Shown: positions 11,710-24,423, counted from the stretch's first letter. The stretch: DNA of 64,000 nucleotides from Liolophura sinensis (GCF_032854445.1 NC_088306.1:7997924-8061923), one strand, 5' to 3'. Notes: a model not told the origin generated them from the letters alone. A program made the numbers and translations.

Positions 11710-14700
11710 ACAGATTCAATAGAGCTGTAAACTGATAACTCACCAGACAATCTAGTTGAGTGTAACTTTATCAACACTGACAGGCACCTATATATTTACA
11801 CAACAGACCTTCTATAATAGTAAGGAGCAAGACGCAACTCAGCTGAAAGACGCGCGGCTCAAAAACATTAAGGCTTTGCTGTGTGATTTACAGCATTTAG
11901 TTTGGTTTTATTATATTTAATCTTCATGGTTCCTGCCGATGATGATATCCGCGGCATATGCTCTAAATGACCTAATTTTGTCTTATCAAACTCAAATTCT
12001 CCTCACAAGACTCGACAGAGCTGTAAAGTGATCTCTCACCAGACAATCCAGTTCAGGATTATCAACTCTGACAAAATGAACTGTATATTTACACAACAGA
12101 CGTTATATATTAGTAAGGAGCGAAACGTAGCTCAGCGGGAAAAGGCACCGCTCAAAAAGTGCCGACACACGAATCGGATGTTCTACTCCAGCCACAGACA
12201 TAATATTTCTTAACCTTTCCCATTGTTTATTAGGGCCACAGTAGACGGTAGACTGCAAACGTGGTACTGTTTGCTTTCGTTGCGGATCACTTCAGAATAT
12301 ATGGTGTGTATATCTGTACATCACACATGGAAACAATTGTCGATAATTTACCAAAGGATGGTGGTTTACACTGTGCAGTCCAGTTCTCACAAGCCGTAAT
12401 ACCGGCATTGATCATAATTGAAAGTTGCCTTGTATCAAGGCAGTCTTTATGTACGTCATATTTATAAGCGGTCAGCGTAAGTCCGAAAACAGAAAACCAA
12501 CAATTCCATAGTCTCGACGTCCAGTTTAATAAAACTCAATTTGGTAGTGTTACAAGACATCAACTTCTGTCAATTTCTGTGATTTGATTCGCACGATCTG
12601 ATTACAGTCATCGAGAAAACCGACCTCCAACGTATATCCTGACCAAAATTCAATCGAATTATGGTTGCAGCTTTAGAATAGTTCAAATATGAACCTTTTG
12701 CAAAGTATCGGCAATGTCTTGCAAATTTATGTTGCATTTTCAACCAGTGTTTGCTAACAATTCTACAAGAGAAAGGCCGACCATTTTGGATAAACGATTG
12801 ACCCAGCGCCTGTCGTAAAGACATAACTCTTTAGCATTCGTCGGCATTGAAAAGACAGTTAAATAAATCGTGAATGGGTGTGGAAAAAAGAGCAGAATTC
12901 AGGACTTCGTCTCAGGTAGATTTCCCCGGTGGAGAATGATCCAAGCTTCGTAACTGCCACTCAGGCCTGATGGTTAGACTACAGGGAACGCTTTCGGGTA
13001 AAATAATCGTAAAGAATTTGCGTAAAGAAACGTGGACAAACGCAGTGAGCCTAAGCTCCCGCGGGTTCAATAAAACCTAATTTAACTCCTTATAAACATA
13101 TCAATTATCGAATTAGATTACAGTTCAATGCTGATTTTTTTACCACAACGATGAAAGCCGCACCATTTTTCCTGTGGCCACGTGTTTTACTTCTGCTGCA
13201 TGGCCGTAAATTTTAAGCTAATGTGACATGTAAAGAACATGTCACACTTTCTTGCTAAAAGGGCTAATAACACTGTGTTTTATCGTTCTGTGGCAAAGTC
13301 TCTTTTGTTGATGTCGACAAGCCAACGCTCTGCCAATTTAGCGCTGAGAGACTTACTCAGTAAACTATTCTGACACGTGTCATTTCAGACATTTCAAAAA
13401 GTCACTGCCGACAAAAAATCATAGTAGACTTTCCGGCTACTTTATTGTCTCTACAGCCTTATATCACATATAACAGTCACGGGAGACACCTGTGTTATTG
13501 TAGCCTAGCTAGAGTCTGATAGCTCTCACTGCAGACATGCCAGACATACTGTTGACATACAGAAGTCACACTAGCTTCTTTTCAGTCATATAAACATAAC
13601 TCTAAACGCTTTACAGTCACTCTAGTAGCAATACCAGTGTCATGCAACTGTGACCTCGTAGGCTTCGTCTTCATTGATTTAAAATCACTTCACGTATGCA
13701 TCCATATGGCAGATGTAATAATCGATGGGACTCGATGAGAGGTATTATCTTGACAGCTGTATGATCTTACAGTAAGATGAAAAGCTCTTGGTGAACCGAT
13801 GTGTGTAGCATTATGATCCATCAACACACTACAGCATATATCATTTTATACAAAATCTGGCTTGGCATATTGCAATGAAAAAATAGTTGAATTTTTTAAC
13901 ATTTATGTCAAGTCAGTATTAAAATCAGTCCTATATATCACAGATAGGCCAATCTTGTGCCCCGGCTCTTGTTTTCAATTACGGTGGAAATGAACATGAA
14001 CAGACTGGAGATATCCCTCTACCGTAATAAATACGAAGTGCAGACGTGTGTGGGTCTCGACGGGGATTGTGTATCTGTATGGACCCATTCAAACACGCGA
14101 GTTAACTTGTTACATATGGATGTATTCAACATTCTGTGTGTTTCCGTCTTGTCCACAGGACCATGGCAGACAACACATGTTTCATTGCGTGTTCCTGTGT
14201 AAACTTCACACCTATATACTACGAAAAACATGAATTATTGCGTACATCCGTTCTAAAACTAAAGATTGGGTAGTATAACAGCGAAATGTTTTCCTTTGTG
14301 TCAAATCCCTGGTGAATAAATTTCCCTGAGTGCATTGCTTAAGGACTGGCCGGTTTTTATTTTCCGCAGAAACGTTATCAATGCTGACATTTTAGGGAAT
14401 TGGTGCTATTCAGTGCGAACAATGTTTCGAAATGATTACCACAGGGAACACCATTACAACCGCAGGTTGTATCCTGCCATGAGCAACACGTGTACCGAAA
14501 ACCTTAAAAAAAACTATAACGGCGATTTCTTTGCTGAAAAAGGTCAGTACATTTCAATTGAATTGCGGTTGCTACTTTAGAATAGTTCAAATATGGACTC
14601 TTTGCAAAGTATCATCAGCGTCTTGCAAATTTATGTTGCATTTTCAACGGGTGTATGCTAACAATTCTAAAAGAGAAAGGTAGTCCATTTTGGGTAAATG

Positions 14701-15430
14701 ATTGACCCAGTGCCTGTCGTGAAGACATAACTCTTGTACTTTTTTAAAATTAAAAATATGTGTTCAACTTACTAATAAATGAACTTATACATCTTCTCAC
14801 AATGTATTTAAAGGCATATCCAGATAATGTATACTAAAATTGTCGATGTTTTTGTGGGGTTTGATGTATTGATTTGTACAAAATGCTTGAAGTTAGGATC
14901 TGGTTAGGTCCCTGACGACAAATCCTATGTCATCACGTTGCAGATATGCATAACATAGGTCTGTCCTTCTTTCAGTGACTGGCACCGGGTGGCGCTATAC
15001 AGTTCGAGATTCTGCCAACTGATCGATCGGCGCACAGGTACAAAGAGCCTGGCTAAAAGATAACGTAGATCTCCCTGACGTAACAAAGCGTCGGATTATC
15101 GCCTGACACTTTCCTGGCCAGTAATTATCCATGGGTGTTCTCGAAGCATCTGCTCGCTGGTGAAAGGCTTAGCGTATCCAGTCGGTTTTTATCAGCCGAC
15201 TCCTGGGATATGAGAGCTACTACATTAAGGATGAAGAGCGAGCAAATACCTGGTTTCTTGGGACTATCGTAAGCAGACACAAGCATTTTTTGGCGAAGAT
15301 AGAATAGACGATCGAAACGCCAAAAAAGCGCCAACCTGATTGGTTGTTTCGTTAGACTTTGTGCCCCCTTTTCCAGGAGTAGCCTCAAACCCAACAGCGA
15401 TGACTTTCCCGCTCATAGATTTACAATCTA
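11710..15430. repeat. Segmental duplication, copy B
   Basis: Partner of 1-4,130 in the same order and orientation (anchors are listed there). Its first part is itself duplicated: 11,710-11,880 and 12,000-12,160 both run CTCACA, GAGCTGTAAA, CTCACCAGACAATC, ATATTTACACAACAGAC, AGTAAGGAGC. Within it, 12,655-12,840 and 14,560-14,735 also resemble each other (TTTAGAATAGTTCAAATATG, TTGCAAATTTATGTTGCATT, AAAGACATAACTC). So the block grew by repeated local duplication. No coding frame is kept. Confidence 0.8.
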
Positions 15431-15732
15431 CGTAGGTATAATTTGGGAATTAGCCTTGGGACTATTCATCTGGAACGTCGGCTGCAAAGTTCAAGCTTTT
15501 CTATTGGCGGTATTGATGTAAAGCAAGCATAGAGAGCGGTACATACGCTGTAAGTAGTAAGTATTGATGCCAGTCTGTGAATAAACCATAATTTGTAAAT
15601 TTCGCTAAAAGATTAGCCAGTTCTTGTCGATGTTGCCTGTAACACGTTTTTTCAATGTGAAATTTTTATATTAGCGCGTAATGAAGTTGTATTGACGTCA
15701 ACCACATCACTCAGCGAATTAAAATCGGTCGG
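15431..15732. other. Anonymous noncoding spacer
   Basis: Contains a faint R1-like motif (GGGAATTAGCCTTGGGACTA then CTGGAACGTC at 15,446-15,480). Otherwise nothing recognised. Confidence 0.45.
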
Positions 15733-15804
15733 ACTTCAACTGACATCACAAGTTCAACTGATATCACGACTTCAACTAATACCACAACTTAAACTGATGT
15801 CACA
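15733..15804. repeat. 18-bp tandem repeat, four units
   Basis: Four adjacent 18-bp units of the form ACTTCAACTGATATCACA, with one to a few changes each. Confidence 0.85.
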
Positions 15805-16002
15805 ACTTTCCAATTTTTTGGCCATACAAACATATCTGGTTTTCCGTTGCCTGCGGAACTAGTTGAGTAGGACATTTTATGACTTGAACCGTGATTGTGA
15901 TCAGAAATTGAGAGTATCCAGTGGGATCTAACTTTGTAAACTACTTTTAAATGTCGCATCTTTACGAAGGTTGCGTGTTGATCAAAAAGCAATATATTCA
16001 CT

Positions 16003-16222
16003 GATTTATTTTGTTTGATTGGTGTTTTACGGCGTACTCGGGAATAATTTACTTATGGCGGCCAGCATTATGGTAGGAGAAAACCGAAAAAAGCCAGGGG
16101 GAAACCCACGACCATCCCACGAACGACCGCAGAGGAAGTCAGCATGAGCTGGACTTGAACTCACAGCGATCGCATTAGTAAGAGGCTCCTCAGAGGCACC
16201 GCGCTAGCACGTCATCACCTCG
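16003..16222 (-). mobile_element. V-SINE-type tRNA SINE, worn
   Basis: Minus-strand copy with the A-rich end and AACACCAATCAAAC next to GTACGCCGTAAAAC-type tail sequence at the left. The central GGTCGTGGGTTTCCC region, box B (GAGTTCAAGTCC) and a damaged head (TGCTAGCGC) follow to the right. The GGTTGCTGGCAGACCTTCC part is deleted and box A is poorly kept. Confidence 0.8.
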
Positions 16223-16382
16223 ATCTGTCAAACGGATGGCAATCGTACATGCGTAATTGAAAAATTGGGTAGGGAGTTAGCGATAAAGGAAATAGAACAA
16301 TGCAATTATTGAAATCTGTATAAAGAACACAACAAAGATAACAAAAGCGCTGAGGGCACATGAACCCAGATTCTGAGTACAT

Positions 16383-16446
16383 TTTAGAGTAAGTGAGTGA
16401 GTGATTGGGGTTTAACGTCGTTCTCTACTATTTTTCAGTCATATGG
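16383..16446 (-). mobile_element. Tail fragment of the GTCATATGAC SINE family or its LINE partner
   Basis: Minus strand reads CACCATATGACTGAAAAATA, GAGAACGACGTTAAACCCCA, ATCACTCACTCACTTAC, matching the tail at 55,909-56,250. No head is present. Confidence 0.6.
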
Positions 16447-18462
16447 TGACAGTACATTTTAACCAAGAACTCAGATTAGCACGAACAATGCAAACTCGAA
16501 AACTCCGATACGTACATGTAAATGAAAATAGTTATAATGTAAAACATTTACCAGGTTATGCTGTCAGCTATCGGGAGAAACTGTATCATTTTGTTTCTTT
16601 TTGGTTTCAAAAGAAGCCATATATAATAGAGATTAAATAATAATGTGGTATTAGACTGACATGTAAAATAAAAACTCACGATTTATTCATCTGAATTCTC
16701 CAAGAAAATTGAACTTCTGATTAAGCGCCTTTGTCGCCATAGAAACATATAATAAATGTCAGGCATGCAACAAAAACAATACCGTAAGATTGTGTAACGT
16801 TAAATCATCTGGATTGTGTCCATGCATTCTTATTCAGATGAAAAATTTTGAAGCGTGATATCTTTTATAGTATGGCACATTTTTACCGTGCGGCGCAAGA
16901 ATAAATTACATAGCAAATTTTACTTTGTACTACATGTTTTTGCCGAGAACATTCCTTATTCGAAGAGAGTTACGTGACACATCGCAATATTTAACCCAGG
17001 AAGTAGAAGGTTTGGCAAGGATCCAACGTAGGCGAAATCTGCCATATAAATGCGCTTACAGCGTAGCGAGAACCCCAAACTAAAAAATCATGTGCAGACA
17101 ATTAGATGTTGAAATAAAAATGGATCAAACCTCACCGTCAAACACTGGGCACGTCTGTTCTATCTGGTAAATATATAGGACGTTTTACTGCAAAAAATCA
17201 GATTTAATTCCTTATTCCACGTTGACCAGCCTGATGTTAAACCTCTAAAACATAATTCGATATTAACCACGAGTTAACTAATCCAAATCGCCAGCCCAAA
17301 ATATCCATATAATTCATAAAGGCATCCATCCGGTTTTGCGTTTAAGCCTATCAACAAACGAAAGCCTTGCTCGAGTAATATCCAATCATGTTCTGAGAAT
17401 TATTACTCTGTGGCTTGATATGAACTGTTATCCGAGGGTCATTTTGGATCGCACGCACCACACATGATTTTGTCAATGGGTTGGCTTTAGATCGAAGCAA
17501 GAAGTATAGCTGTTCTAGATCTATAGCCATGGCTTAACCTATTCAGTATTAATTCAGGCGATGATCCATGCGCACTTGAGGCACACTGATTTAAATAAGA
17601 TATAATTACTGGGTTCTGAGGAAACTGATGAGCATGACAACCCTGAATACACCATGTACTGAGCTTTAAAATTGGTGTCGTGTTTTTTTTTTTAGACTAT
17701 CTTGCTATTAATCAACATGGTGGATTTCAGCTTTTTATTTTCCGTCTCTGTTGGACCGTTGTAAAAAGTTACCGCAATTTAATTTTTGTTATGTGACCTT
17801 GAGGGATGATGTCCAACCGCTAAAACATGATGACCAATTCTATTTCGTCAAACAAAATAAAGCGTACTTTTAGATTTTATCTCGATTTCTCGAAAGTACC
17901 AGTGAAAGATGACATGTGCCAATTGAATTCCAATCTGTGTGATAGACGTTGTACGTGTGTTAAGTAATGCACGTGTTTGGCATTTATGTAAGATTATTGG
18001 ACGCGAACAATATCAATGAGACCATAGTGCATGCGCACATATTGTGTGCATTTCTCTATTACATTTTTAGTGAATTTGTAATACATATAAGTCATGACGT
18101 TCCTTTCAAACACGAAATGTTTTCACATTTCTTGGTTTGGGTGACGTTTACTGTTTTTTCAGCTATATTTTAAAAAATAGTCTGCAGCAATAAATTGTCG
18201 TTATTTAAGTAATAGCAATTTATTTGAAATCCCGAGAGAGAGATACCCAAATGTCATGTGGAAAACGCATAGTGGTTATATTATTATCACCATTTCAGAG
18301 GCCTTGGATAGAAAATGAATTACAACGCTGTTTGGTGTCGAAGCTTGCAACATGAAATTTGATATCCTTTTGTTCAATTCTGTTAAAGGGAATTTCTTGT
18401 TGATGTCAAAGCACATCTGCAATTTTGTTCTGAGCCAGTGAATTCGAAACTGTCAGTGACCG
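16447..18462. other. Anonymous noncoding region
   Basis: Two kilobases with no supported gene or repeat. The frames at 16,443-16,640 and 17,967-18,173 (65 and 68 codons) look random. Confidence 0.5.
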
Positions 18463-18483
18463 CCCCCCCCCCCCCCCCCCCCC
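18463..18483 (+). repeat. Poly-C tract (21 C)
   Basis: An uninterrupted run of 21 C. A similar 16-C run is at 61,958-61,973 and a shorter one near 36,790. The lengths may be assembly approximations. Confidence 0.9.
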
Positions 18484-19059
18484 TGGGTCAAGATTGGTTT
18501 TGTGCCAGGAACACCAGGTGTTAAACAATACAATATAACACTCTAATATCTGACAAGGGCGTATATGTGCACGGGACAGCTGGTAAATAGTTATACAGTT
18601 TTTATTCTTACGGCGTGTCCTTAAAGCATCATTTATTCGTCAGAGGGATATCTCGTCTTTATCAAGTGACTTTGTTCAAACAGAACTGTTTTAGTTGTTA
18701 TTCTAAAATAAAGCAAAGTTGTAGTTTTTCGTGTATTCTGTGACTAGATCTTGGCCCATGGCACGAAAGGCGAATGTCTTTTGGACGAAATGATGGGACA
18801 GAATATTTCAGTATAAAGCATGGCTCTAGGACGTTTCAAATCATTCTAACTTGCAGACTGAGCTCTCGAAAAACATGTCTATATTTTCTAGACTGCAGTT
18901 CCTTAGCCGTCTAATCTATATTATCAGTGTTCACTCAGGCTTGAAACTATCGTGGAAATAACGTTTAATTACAGCTAGAAAGAAGATAAGATGCAAACGG
19001 TATCGTCCAATGTTTGTTTGTCCTTTACATATTAGCTATGGTTCCCTGATAACACCGAA
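18484..19059. other. Anonymous noncoding region
   Basis: No feature recognised. Confidence 0.5.
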
Positions 19060-19310
19060 GTCGGATATTTGCACAGAATAACACATCCCCCGCTTTCATT
19101 TTTCTGACGAATGGACAGCCGTTCACGTTTTCAAACACGCCCATTCCGGCTAGACTAACACCAAATATGAGATATGTGACGTCCCTATAGATCCCCGAGA
19201 AGGTTACATGATGATTGCGCCATCCATTCAACCGCTGAGAGCCATTATGCACTTCACCAATCCACCTCACTCCAGTCACTATCAGCTGCTGTTAAACTAT
19301 TGACCTCACT
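19060..19310. repeat. Interspersed repeat R3, copy 2 (worn)
   Basis: Shares TAGACTAACACCAA, TCAACCGCTGAGAGCCATTA and GCACTTCACCAATCC with copy 1 (CTAGACTAACGCCAA, TCAACCGCTGGCAGCCATTA, CACTTCATCAGACC), in the same order. The left part is too diverged to place. Confidence 0.55.
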
Positions 19311-20053
19311 ATTCCTCATATTGGATGAAGGTTTGCAGTGCACGTTTTCTTGTTGCTTGTCAGCGTACTACGTTAGTAGGCTTAATCCCAAGTTACTTTT
19401 GGCCGGAATGTTCCGCATTATTAACCAAAATATTTTCTTGGTATAGCCTAGTTTCGTAGTTCTTTTGTGGTTTGTATCGAACGTTTTCTTGGGAACTTGC
19501 GATTTTGACCAATACTATACAAAGAAGACTGATATAACACCTGTGCCAGTGTTACTGCGTGAACTGCATCACTGCTTGACGCCACAATCTGCTCTTTACT
19601 GTTAACTGCAAGTTTGGAGTAAAGCCGCATGTTATCCACACGTTTAGCAAGATAAGTGAGCAAAAATAATGAGACATTAAGTAGGGTTTTATTGCCCAAC
19701 ATTCAGTCTCATAGATCATTTTTACGGGGACAGACCAAGATTAAAAACGAAGAAACATCCGAGTATTTACGATCTTGATTGGTGCTGAGCTTATGCGGCT
19801 ACCAGATGAATCCAAAAATCACATTCATTGTACAGAGAGAGATAAAGATCCGAGAACATAAAACACATGTCTAAACATACAGGAACTATGAAAAACTGTA
19901 CTTTGGATTTAAACATTTTATACGCCCTTGTGGGCAAGATTTATGTTTGCTTGTTTCATTATTATCCACTTTGTTTTTGAAGAAATGCTTTAACTTCACG
20001 AAAAGAAATAAAAAATAGAAAATAAATGAAAGAAACGGTTGTTGATGGAAAAT

Positions 20054-20143
20054 ACAATATTTATTTATTTGATTGGTCTTTTAGGCAGTGCTCAAAAATG
20101 TTTCGTTTATGTGACGGCACGTGGCTGGCAGACCTTCCCACGT
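20054..20143 (-). mobile_element. Degraded V-SINE fragment inside duplication unit 1
   Basis: Plus strand reads ATATTTATTTATTTGATTGG, TCTTTTAGGCAGTGCTCAAA, then GTGGCTGGCAGACCTTCCCA: the 3' tail and central fragment of the V-SINE family in minus orientation, with the middle deleted. Confidence 0.7.
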
Positions 20144-20454
20144 AAATTAAAATGTGATGAAAATGATTACAGCATGATATGTTTCTTTTTAAATACCATT
20201 TGTTACTGGGTGGCAGATTTTCTTCATATCTGAAATGACACTAATGTTTAAAACGATCTTGTCGTCTCTATACATTGCTAAAGAATGATTACGATGGTTT
20301 TCTTCCCCATCACTTACCGCCATCATTTGCAAACCGTCAGCCATTTGAATTTAATTGTTGACTGCGTTAGTAGGCTTAATTCTGAGTTACTTTTAGCCGA
20401 AATGTTCCCAATTATTACCCAAAACATTTTCCTCAAATGTTTTTGTCACTGTCT

Positions 20455-20650
20455 TGGGTCTGCTTTCTGTTGACTATTTCTCCTTGCATGATTCTGTTCT
20501 AATTTTGGTACTTGATGCAGTCTACTTCCTTAGTTCTTTGATGCCCTGTGTCGAAAGTTTTCTTGGGAACTGACAATGCCATTATTGACCTGGGCCCGTG
20601 TAGTTTAGTTGACGGTGTATACAAATGTTTATTTCGAAGCATCAGTTATA
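20455..20650 (+). repeat. Interspersed repeat R1
   Basis: Landmarks CTGTTGACTATTTCTCCTTG, CATGATTCTGTTC, CCTTAGTTCTTTGATG, GACAATGCCATTATTGACCTGG, and ACAAATGTTTATTTCGAAGC followed by ATCAG correspond to the R1 copies at 1,529 and 31,408. The related 19,455-19,510 sequence in duplication unit 1 carries part of the same repeat. Confidence 0.6.
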
Positions 20651-21186
20651 GAACCGTACAAAATGTGGAAGACTTGCATAATGCCTGAGCTTGTTTCACT
20701 GAATGAACTGTATTCCTACCTGATGCCCACGATCTGCTGTTTAGTTAACTGCAAGTTTGGCATAAAATGCATGTTATGACGTTTCAGCAAGATAAGTGAG
20801 CAAAAACGATGAGACATAAAGTAGGGTTTTATTGTCCAACATTTAATCTTATAGATCATTTTTACAGGGACAGACCAAGATTAAAAAGGGAGAAAATTCG
20901 AGCTTTTACGATCTTGATTGGTCCTGAGCTTATGCGGTTACCAGATGAGTCCTAAACTATACTTAATGTGCAGAGAGAGATAAAGGTCCGAGAACATAAA
21001 ACACATGTCTAATCATACAGGAGTTATGAAAGAATGTTTTGGGTTTAAAATTTCGATACGCCCTTGTGCGCAAGATTTAACTTTCGCTTGTTTCACTATT
21101 ATTCACTTTGTGAAGAAATGCTTTAACTTTAGTAAAAGAAAAAAAACAGAAAATAAATGAAAACGAACGGCTGTTGGTGGAAACTA

Positions 21187-21273
21187 GGATATTTATTTAT
21201 TTATTTATGTTTTAGGAGGTACTCAAAAATGTTTCACTTATAGGACGCACGTGGCTGGCAGACCATCAAACGT
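21187..21273 (-). mobile_element. Degraded V-SINE fragment inside duplication unit 2
   Basis: Same fragment as at 20,054-20,143 (ATATTTATTTATTTATTTAT, TTTTAGGAGGTACTCAAAAA, GTGGCTGGCAGACCATC), carried along by the 994-bp duplication. Confidence 0.7.
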
Positions 21274-21490
21274 AAAACAGAATGAGATAAAAATCAATAA
21301 AGCATGAAATGTTCTTTTTTAAATGCCATTTGTCACCGATTGGCAGGTTTTCTTCATATCTGAAACGACACAAATGTTTGGAACGATCTTGTCGTCTCAA
21401 TACATCGCCAAAAAATGTTTACGATGGTTTTCTTTCCCCAGTACTTGTTACCGCCATCATCTGTAAAACGTCGGCCATTTCAATGTAATA

Positions 21491-22127
21491 GCTTCTTTTG
21501 AATTTTCAGCCGAGAATAAGATATTTGCTCGAATTGCCTCAGAGGATAGTCATCCACACTTATAATATCTTAGACATTTGGTAAGGACCTTTTTAGGGTA
21601 TTAACCTGTTCGGTATTTGAACATAATGTTTTTGTAAACCTTGGTTTTGTTGATCTTTGTTGTCTTTCAACGGGATTTAAGAAGTAATAAATCTTGTTGA
21701 CATATCCCAGCAAGCAATATAAAAAAATATAAAAATGACTCTACCACTCTCCCCACAAAAGAATTGCTCAGTGGCTACGTACGGCACAATATGGCAGCAA
21801 TGTATTATATGACCGAAATGTAGACACATTTCAGTTGGTAAATGATCGCCTGATATCTATCATGAAGACCGGCCGTCTGCGCAGGTGTTCTGAAAATTAT
21901 TAGTGTAGTTAGCTGATTTGTTGAATTGTTAACTTGTATATGTTGATATATACAGCATTATTTGGAAGTTCCACAGAAATAAAAGCAAAACGCAGACCAC
22001 AAGGAATTTAAAGCAAAATTTAAAACACGTTTGTTTCAGCTGAAGATAAAATAAATTTAAAAAATAAGAGTTGTCCACTTTTTCTTCATCCTATTCAGTC
22101 TATGTTTGCTTGGGGTTTAATATCATA
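21491..22127. other. Anonymous noncoding region
   Basis: No feature recognised. Confidence 0.5.
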
Positions 22128-22412
22128 CTTAAAACATTTTCAGTCATATGATGACGAGGAGTGATTGGGTGTGTACATGTAGTGTCTTCTTGTGGCACGG
22201 CGAGCCCATGTTCCCAAAGTGCTGCCACGAATGAAGTATCATGCCGAAGACACCAGACATGACACCTCATCCAGTCACATTATACTGACAACGGGCCAAT
22301 CAGTCATGTTTCCTTGCTCTATTATGTAGATTCTGAGCGTCCAGTGAGCAGCAGTAAGTACCATATTTAAAGTCTTTGGTATGACCCGACCCGGGTTGGA
22401 TTACTATGAGAT
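22128..22412 (-). mobile_element. tRNA-derived SINE, second GTCATATGAC-tail family
   Basis: Read on the minus strand: a worn tRNA-like head with a box B-like CCCGGGTCGGGTC, then ACCAAAGACTTTAAATATGG, TAATGTGACTGGATGAGGTG, CGGCATGATACTTCATTCGT, GGCAGCACTTTGGGAACATG, and a tail CGTCATCATATGACTGAAAA. The body differs from the SINE at 55,909, but the tail is shared, which suggests the same LINE partner. Confidence 0.7.
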
Positions 22413-22639
22413 TCATACATAATGCTGTTGTATGAACGTCCTATTCCATAAAGTCCCAATTAGACCATGCTTAATAGTTTAATACATAGATGAATGTGAA
22501 GATCGTGGAGTAACTTGCTGACGAAGTCACCTACGTGTCACTTGTGCTATTTTGGTGGTAAGCAATGTTCACCACGGTGTCGTGCTAAACAGATCTAGAC
22601 AATACCCGTCCGAAAATGAAATGCACTCTCGTCTCCCGT

Positions 22640-22900
22640 GAGACAGAAAATGAAGCACAGTCATTAGAACTTAGGTGTGCCTGACGAGTTGATAGCACCT
22701 CAATACCTCTGTCTACAGACATGCCTTACTGACTCTTGAGTAACACGAGCAAGGATACATACCGACAGACTCGCAAAATGGCAACCAGTTACACACTTCA
22801 TCAAGCCAAAGACACTTGTGTGACCAGTAACGGTAAGATCTGATTTCATCAGTTTAGGCTCTATTCAGTTACAATCAGATCACTGGCGTCTGGTCTGGGT
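22640..22900. repeat. Interspersed repeat R3, copy 3
   Basis: Landmarks GTGTGCCTGACGAGTTGATA, GCACCTCAATACCTCTGTCT, ACAGACATGCC, TTACACACTTCATCAAGCCA and CAATCAGATCAC match the R3 copies at 33,150 and 43,200. Confidence 0.65.
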
Positions 22901-23053
22901 AATGACGGTGTCTCTCAACCGGGTGATAATGGAAGAGAGTATTTGCGTTGTTCAGGTAAGCTAAGACAGACAGTGGGGAGTTTCAGGGAACATCCAACTG
23001 TGCATGTACTGGGTGTGGTAGTCCATCAAATAAGGCCTAGCAAATGCTGACAA

Positions 23054-23219
23054 TTATATTTATTTATTTGATTGGTGTTTTACGCTGTACTAAAGAATAT
23101 TTCACTTATACGACGGCGGCCAGTATTATGGTGGGAGGAAACCGGGCAGAGCCCGGGGGAACCCACAACTATCCGCAGGTTGCTGGAAGACCTTCCCACA
23201 TACGGACGGAGAGGGAGCC
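23054..23219 (-). mobile_element. V-SINE-type SINE, 5'-truncated, with target duplication
   Basis: Minus-strand copy running from the A-rich tail at left through GTAAAACACCAATC, TATAAGTGAAATATTC, GGTTTCCTCCCACC and CAACCTGCGGATA to GCTCCCTCTCCGTCCGTATG, where it stops; the tRNA head is missing. Flanks AGCAAATGCTGACAA (23,039-23,053) and AGCAAATAATGACAA (23,220-23,234) match at 13 of 15 positions. Confidence 0.85.
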
Positions 23220-23398
23220 AGCAAATAATGACAAGAAATCATTACTATTAATTTGAAATACATCACAAAACAGATCACCAGAAAATGCCTCTGGTGTATA
23301 GCCCTAACTTATCGTATTTTATGAAAGATGGTGATTTTTTTTCATAGATGTTCTCATTTAGTAGCGTGATATTTGATATTGTGATTAATTGTAATTCA

Positions 23399-23690
23399 GG
23401 GAGCCTCCGTGAGCGAGTGGGTTAGTACAACGGCGCGGAGTAATGACCGAGGAGCCTCTTAGCAATCCGGCCAAGTGATTTCAAGCTGTGATTTCCAGCT
23501 GGCTAGCTCATGCTGGCTTCATCTCCGGCCGTACGTGGAAAGATCTACATCAGGGTGAGGATGGTCGTGGGTTCTACTGGGCTGTACCATTTTCCCTCCC
23601 ACCATAATGCTGGCCGCCGTTATATAAGTGAAATATTCTTCAGTACGGCGTAAAATATGAATCATATAAATAAATAAATAAATATTTCTA
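23399..23690 (+). mobile_element. V-SINE-type tRNA SINE, full length but diverged
   Basis: Head GAGCCTCCGTGAGCGAGTGG followed by GTTAGTACAACGGCGCGGAG (box A region). The box B region is disturbed by an insertion near CAAGTGATTTCAAGC. Central GGATGGTCGTGGGTTC, TAATGCTGGCCGCCGTTATA and GAAATATTCTTCAGTACGGC follow, ending in an (AAAT)n run. Confidence 0.85.
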
Positions 23691-23939
23691 TTTTCATGCA
23701 AGTATACTACTGAAAATAAACCAGCGGTATGCGATCATTGAGTTTTTGAAAGAATGGTTTTATTACCGGTTATAAACAAAATGTATGCGGACGTAGAGTA
23801 CAACCCAATTTTACCAGCTACATGTATACTAACAGCTAAACCCAAAAAATCTAACAGCACAGACATTGGTCTTATCTTGTACTTGTCAAGAAAACAAGCT
23901 CTGGTATACATCACTGGTATGTGGAATAAACAGTAGGTG

Positions 23940-24180
23940 TCATTGTCTCCTGATTCTATAGAATGCACATTCACTCAGATAACAACGTCACGTTTTCTCT
24001 TGTCTGGAAGGGTTATTCATGCCTTTGTTAGGCGTATCCCTGGAGATTTAAGTACGTTATTCAGGGCAAATGTCTGGAGCACATCCGATTCTCTCTCAAC
24101 CACGACAAGTTCTATACATACCCATCAGTGCACCTGAGCCGGATAAGATGTAACCCTCATTGCATCACATGATATGAGGA
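23940..24180. repeat. Interspersed repeat R6, copy 2
   Basis: Aligns with 8,276-8,500 (landmarks given there). The sequence continues on both sides without clear borders, so R6 may be part of a larger old duplication. Confidence 0.6.
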
Positions 24181-24423
24181 TGGCAATAATTTTGGTTATT
24201 GTCAAACATATTCTTGTAGGAGAAATCCACATTTTATCATCGGTAACAAACCTGCGTGTGGAACCTAGCGTTTTGTTGAAATCCAAGTGGTTACAAGCTT
24301 TACACTTTGACATCGACTTTCTATTTGGTACCAAAGAGAAAGAAACGTCAATAATGAATGGAATCCTGAATGAAGATCATGGTTCAGTTTAATAAAGGAG
24401 ATCATTTCTTGCTAGATGTACGA

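Larger units (their letters stand above)
19371..21490. repeat. Tandem duplication of about 1 kb, two units
   Basis: Unit 1 starts CGTTAGTAGGCTTAATCCCA at 19,371 and unit 2 CGTTAGTAGGCTTAATTCTG at 20,365, a period of 994 bp. They share CTGTTAACTGCAAGTTTGG, TAGGGTTTTATTG.CCAACAT, CAGACCAAGATTAAAAA, ATACGCCCTTGTG.GCAAGAT and GATCTTGTCGTCTC. The second unit is slightly longer. Both contain the same degraded SINE, so the SINE predates the duplication. Confidence 0.85.
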
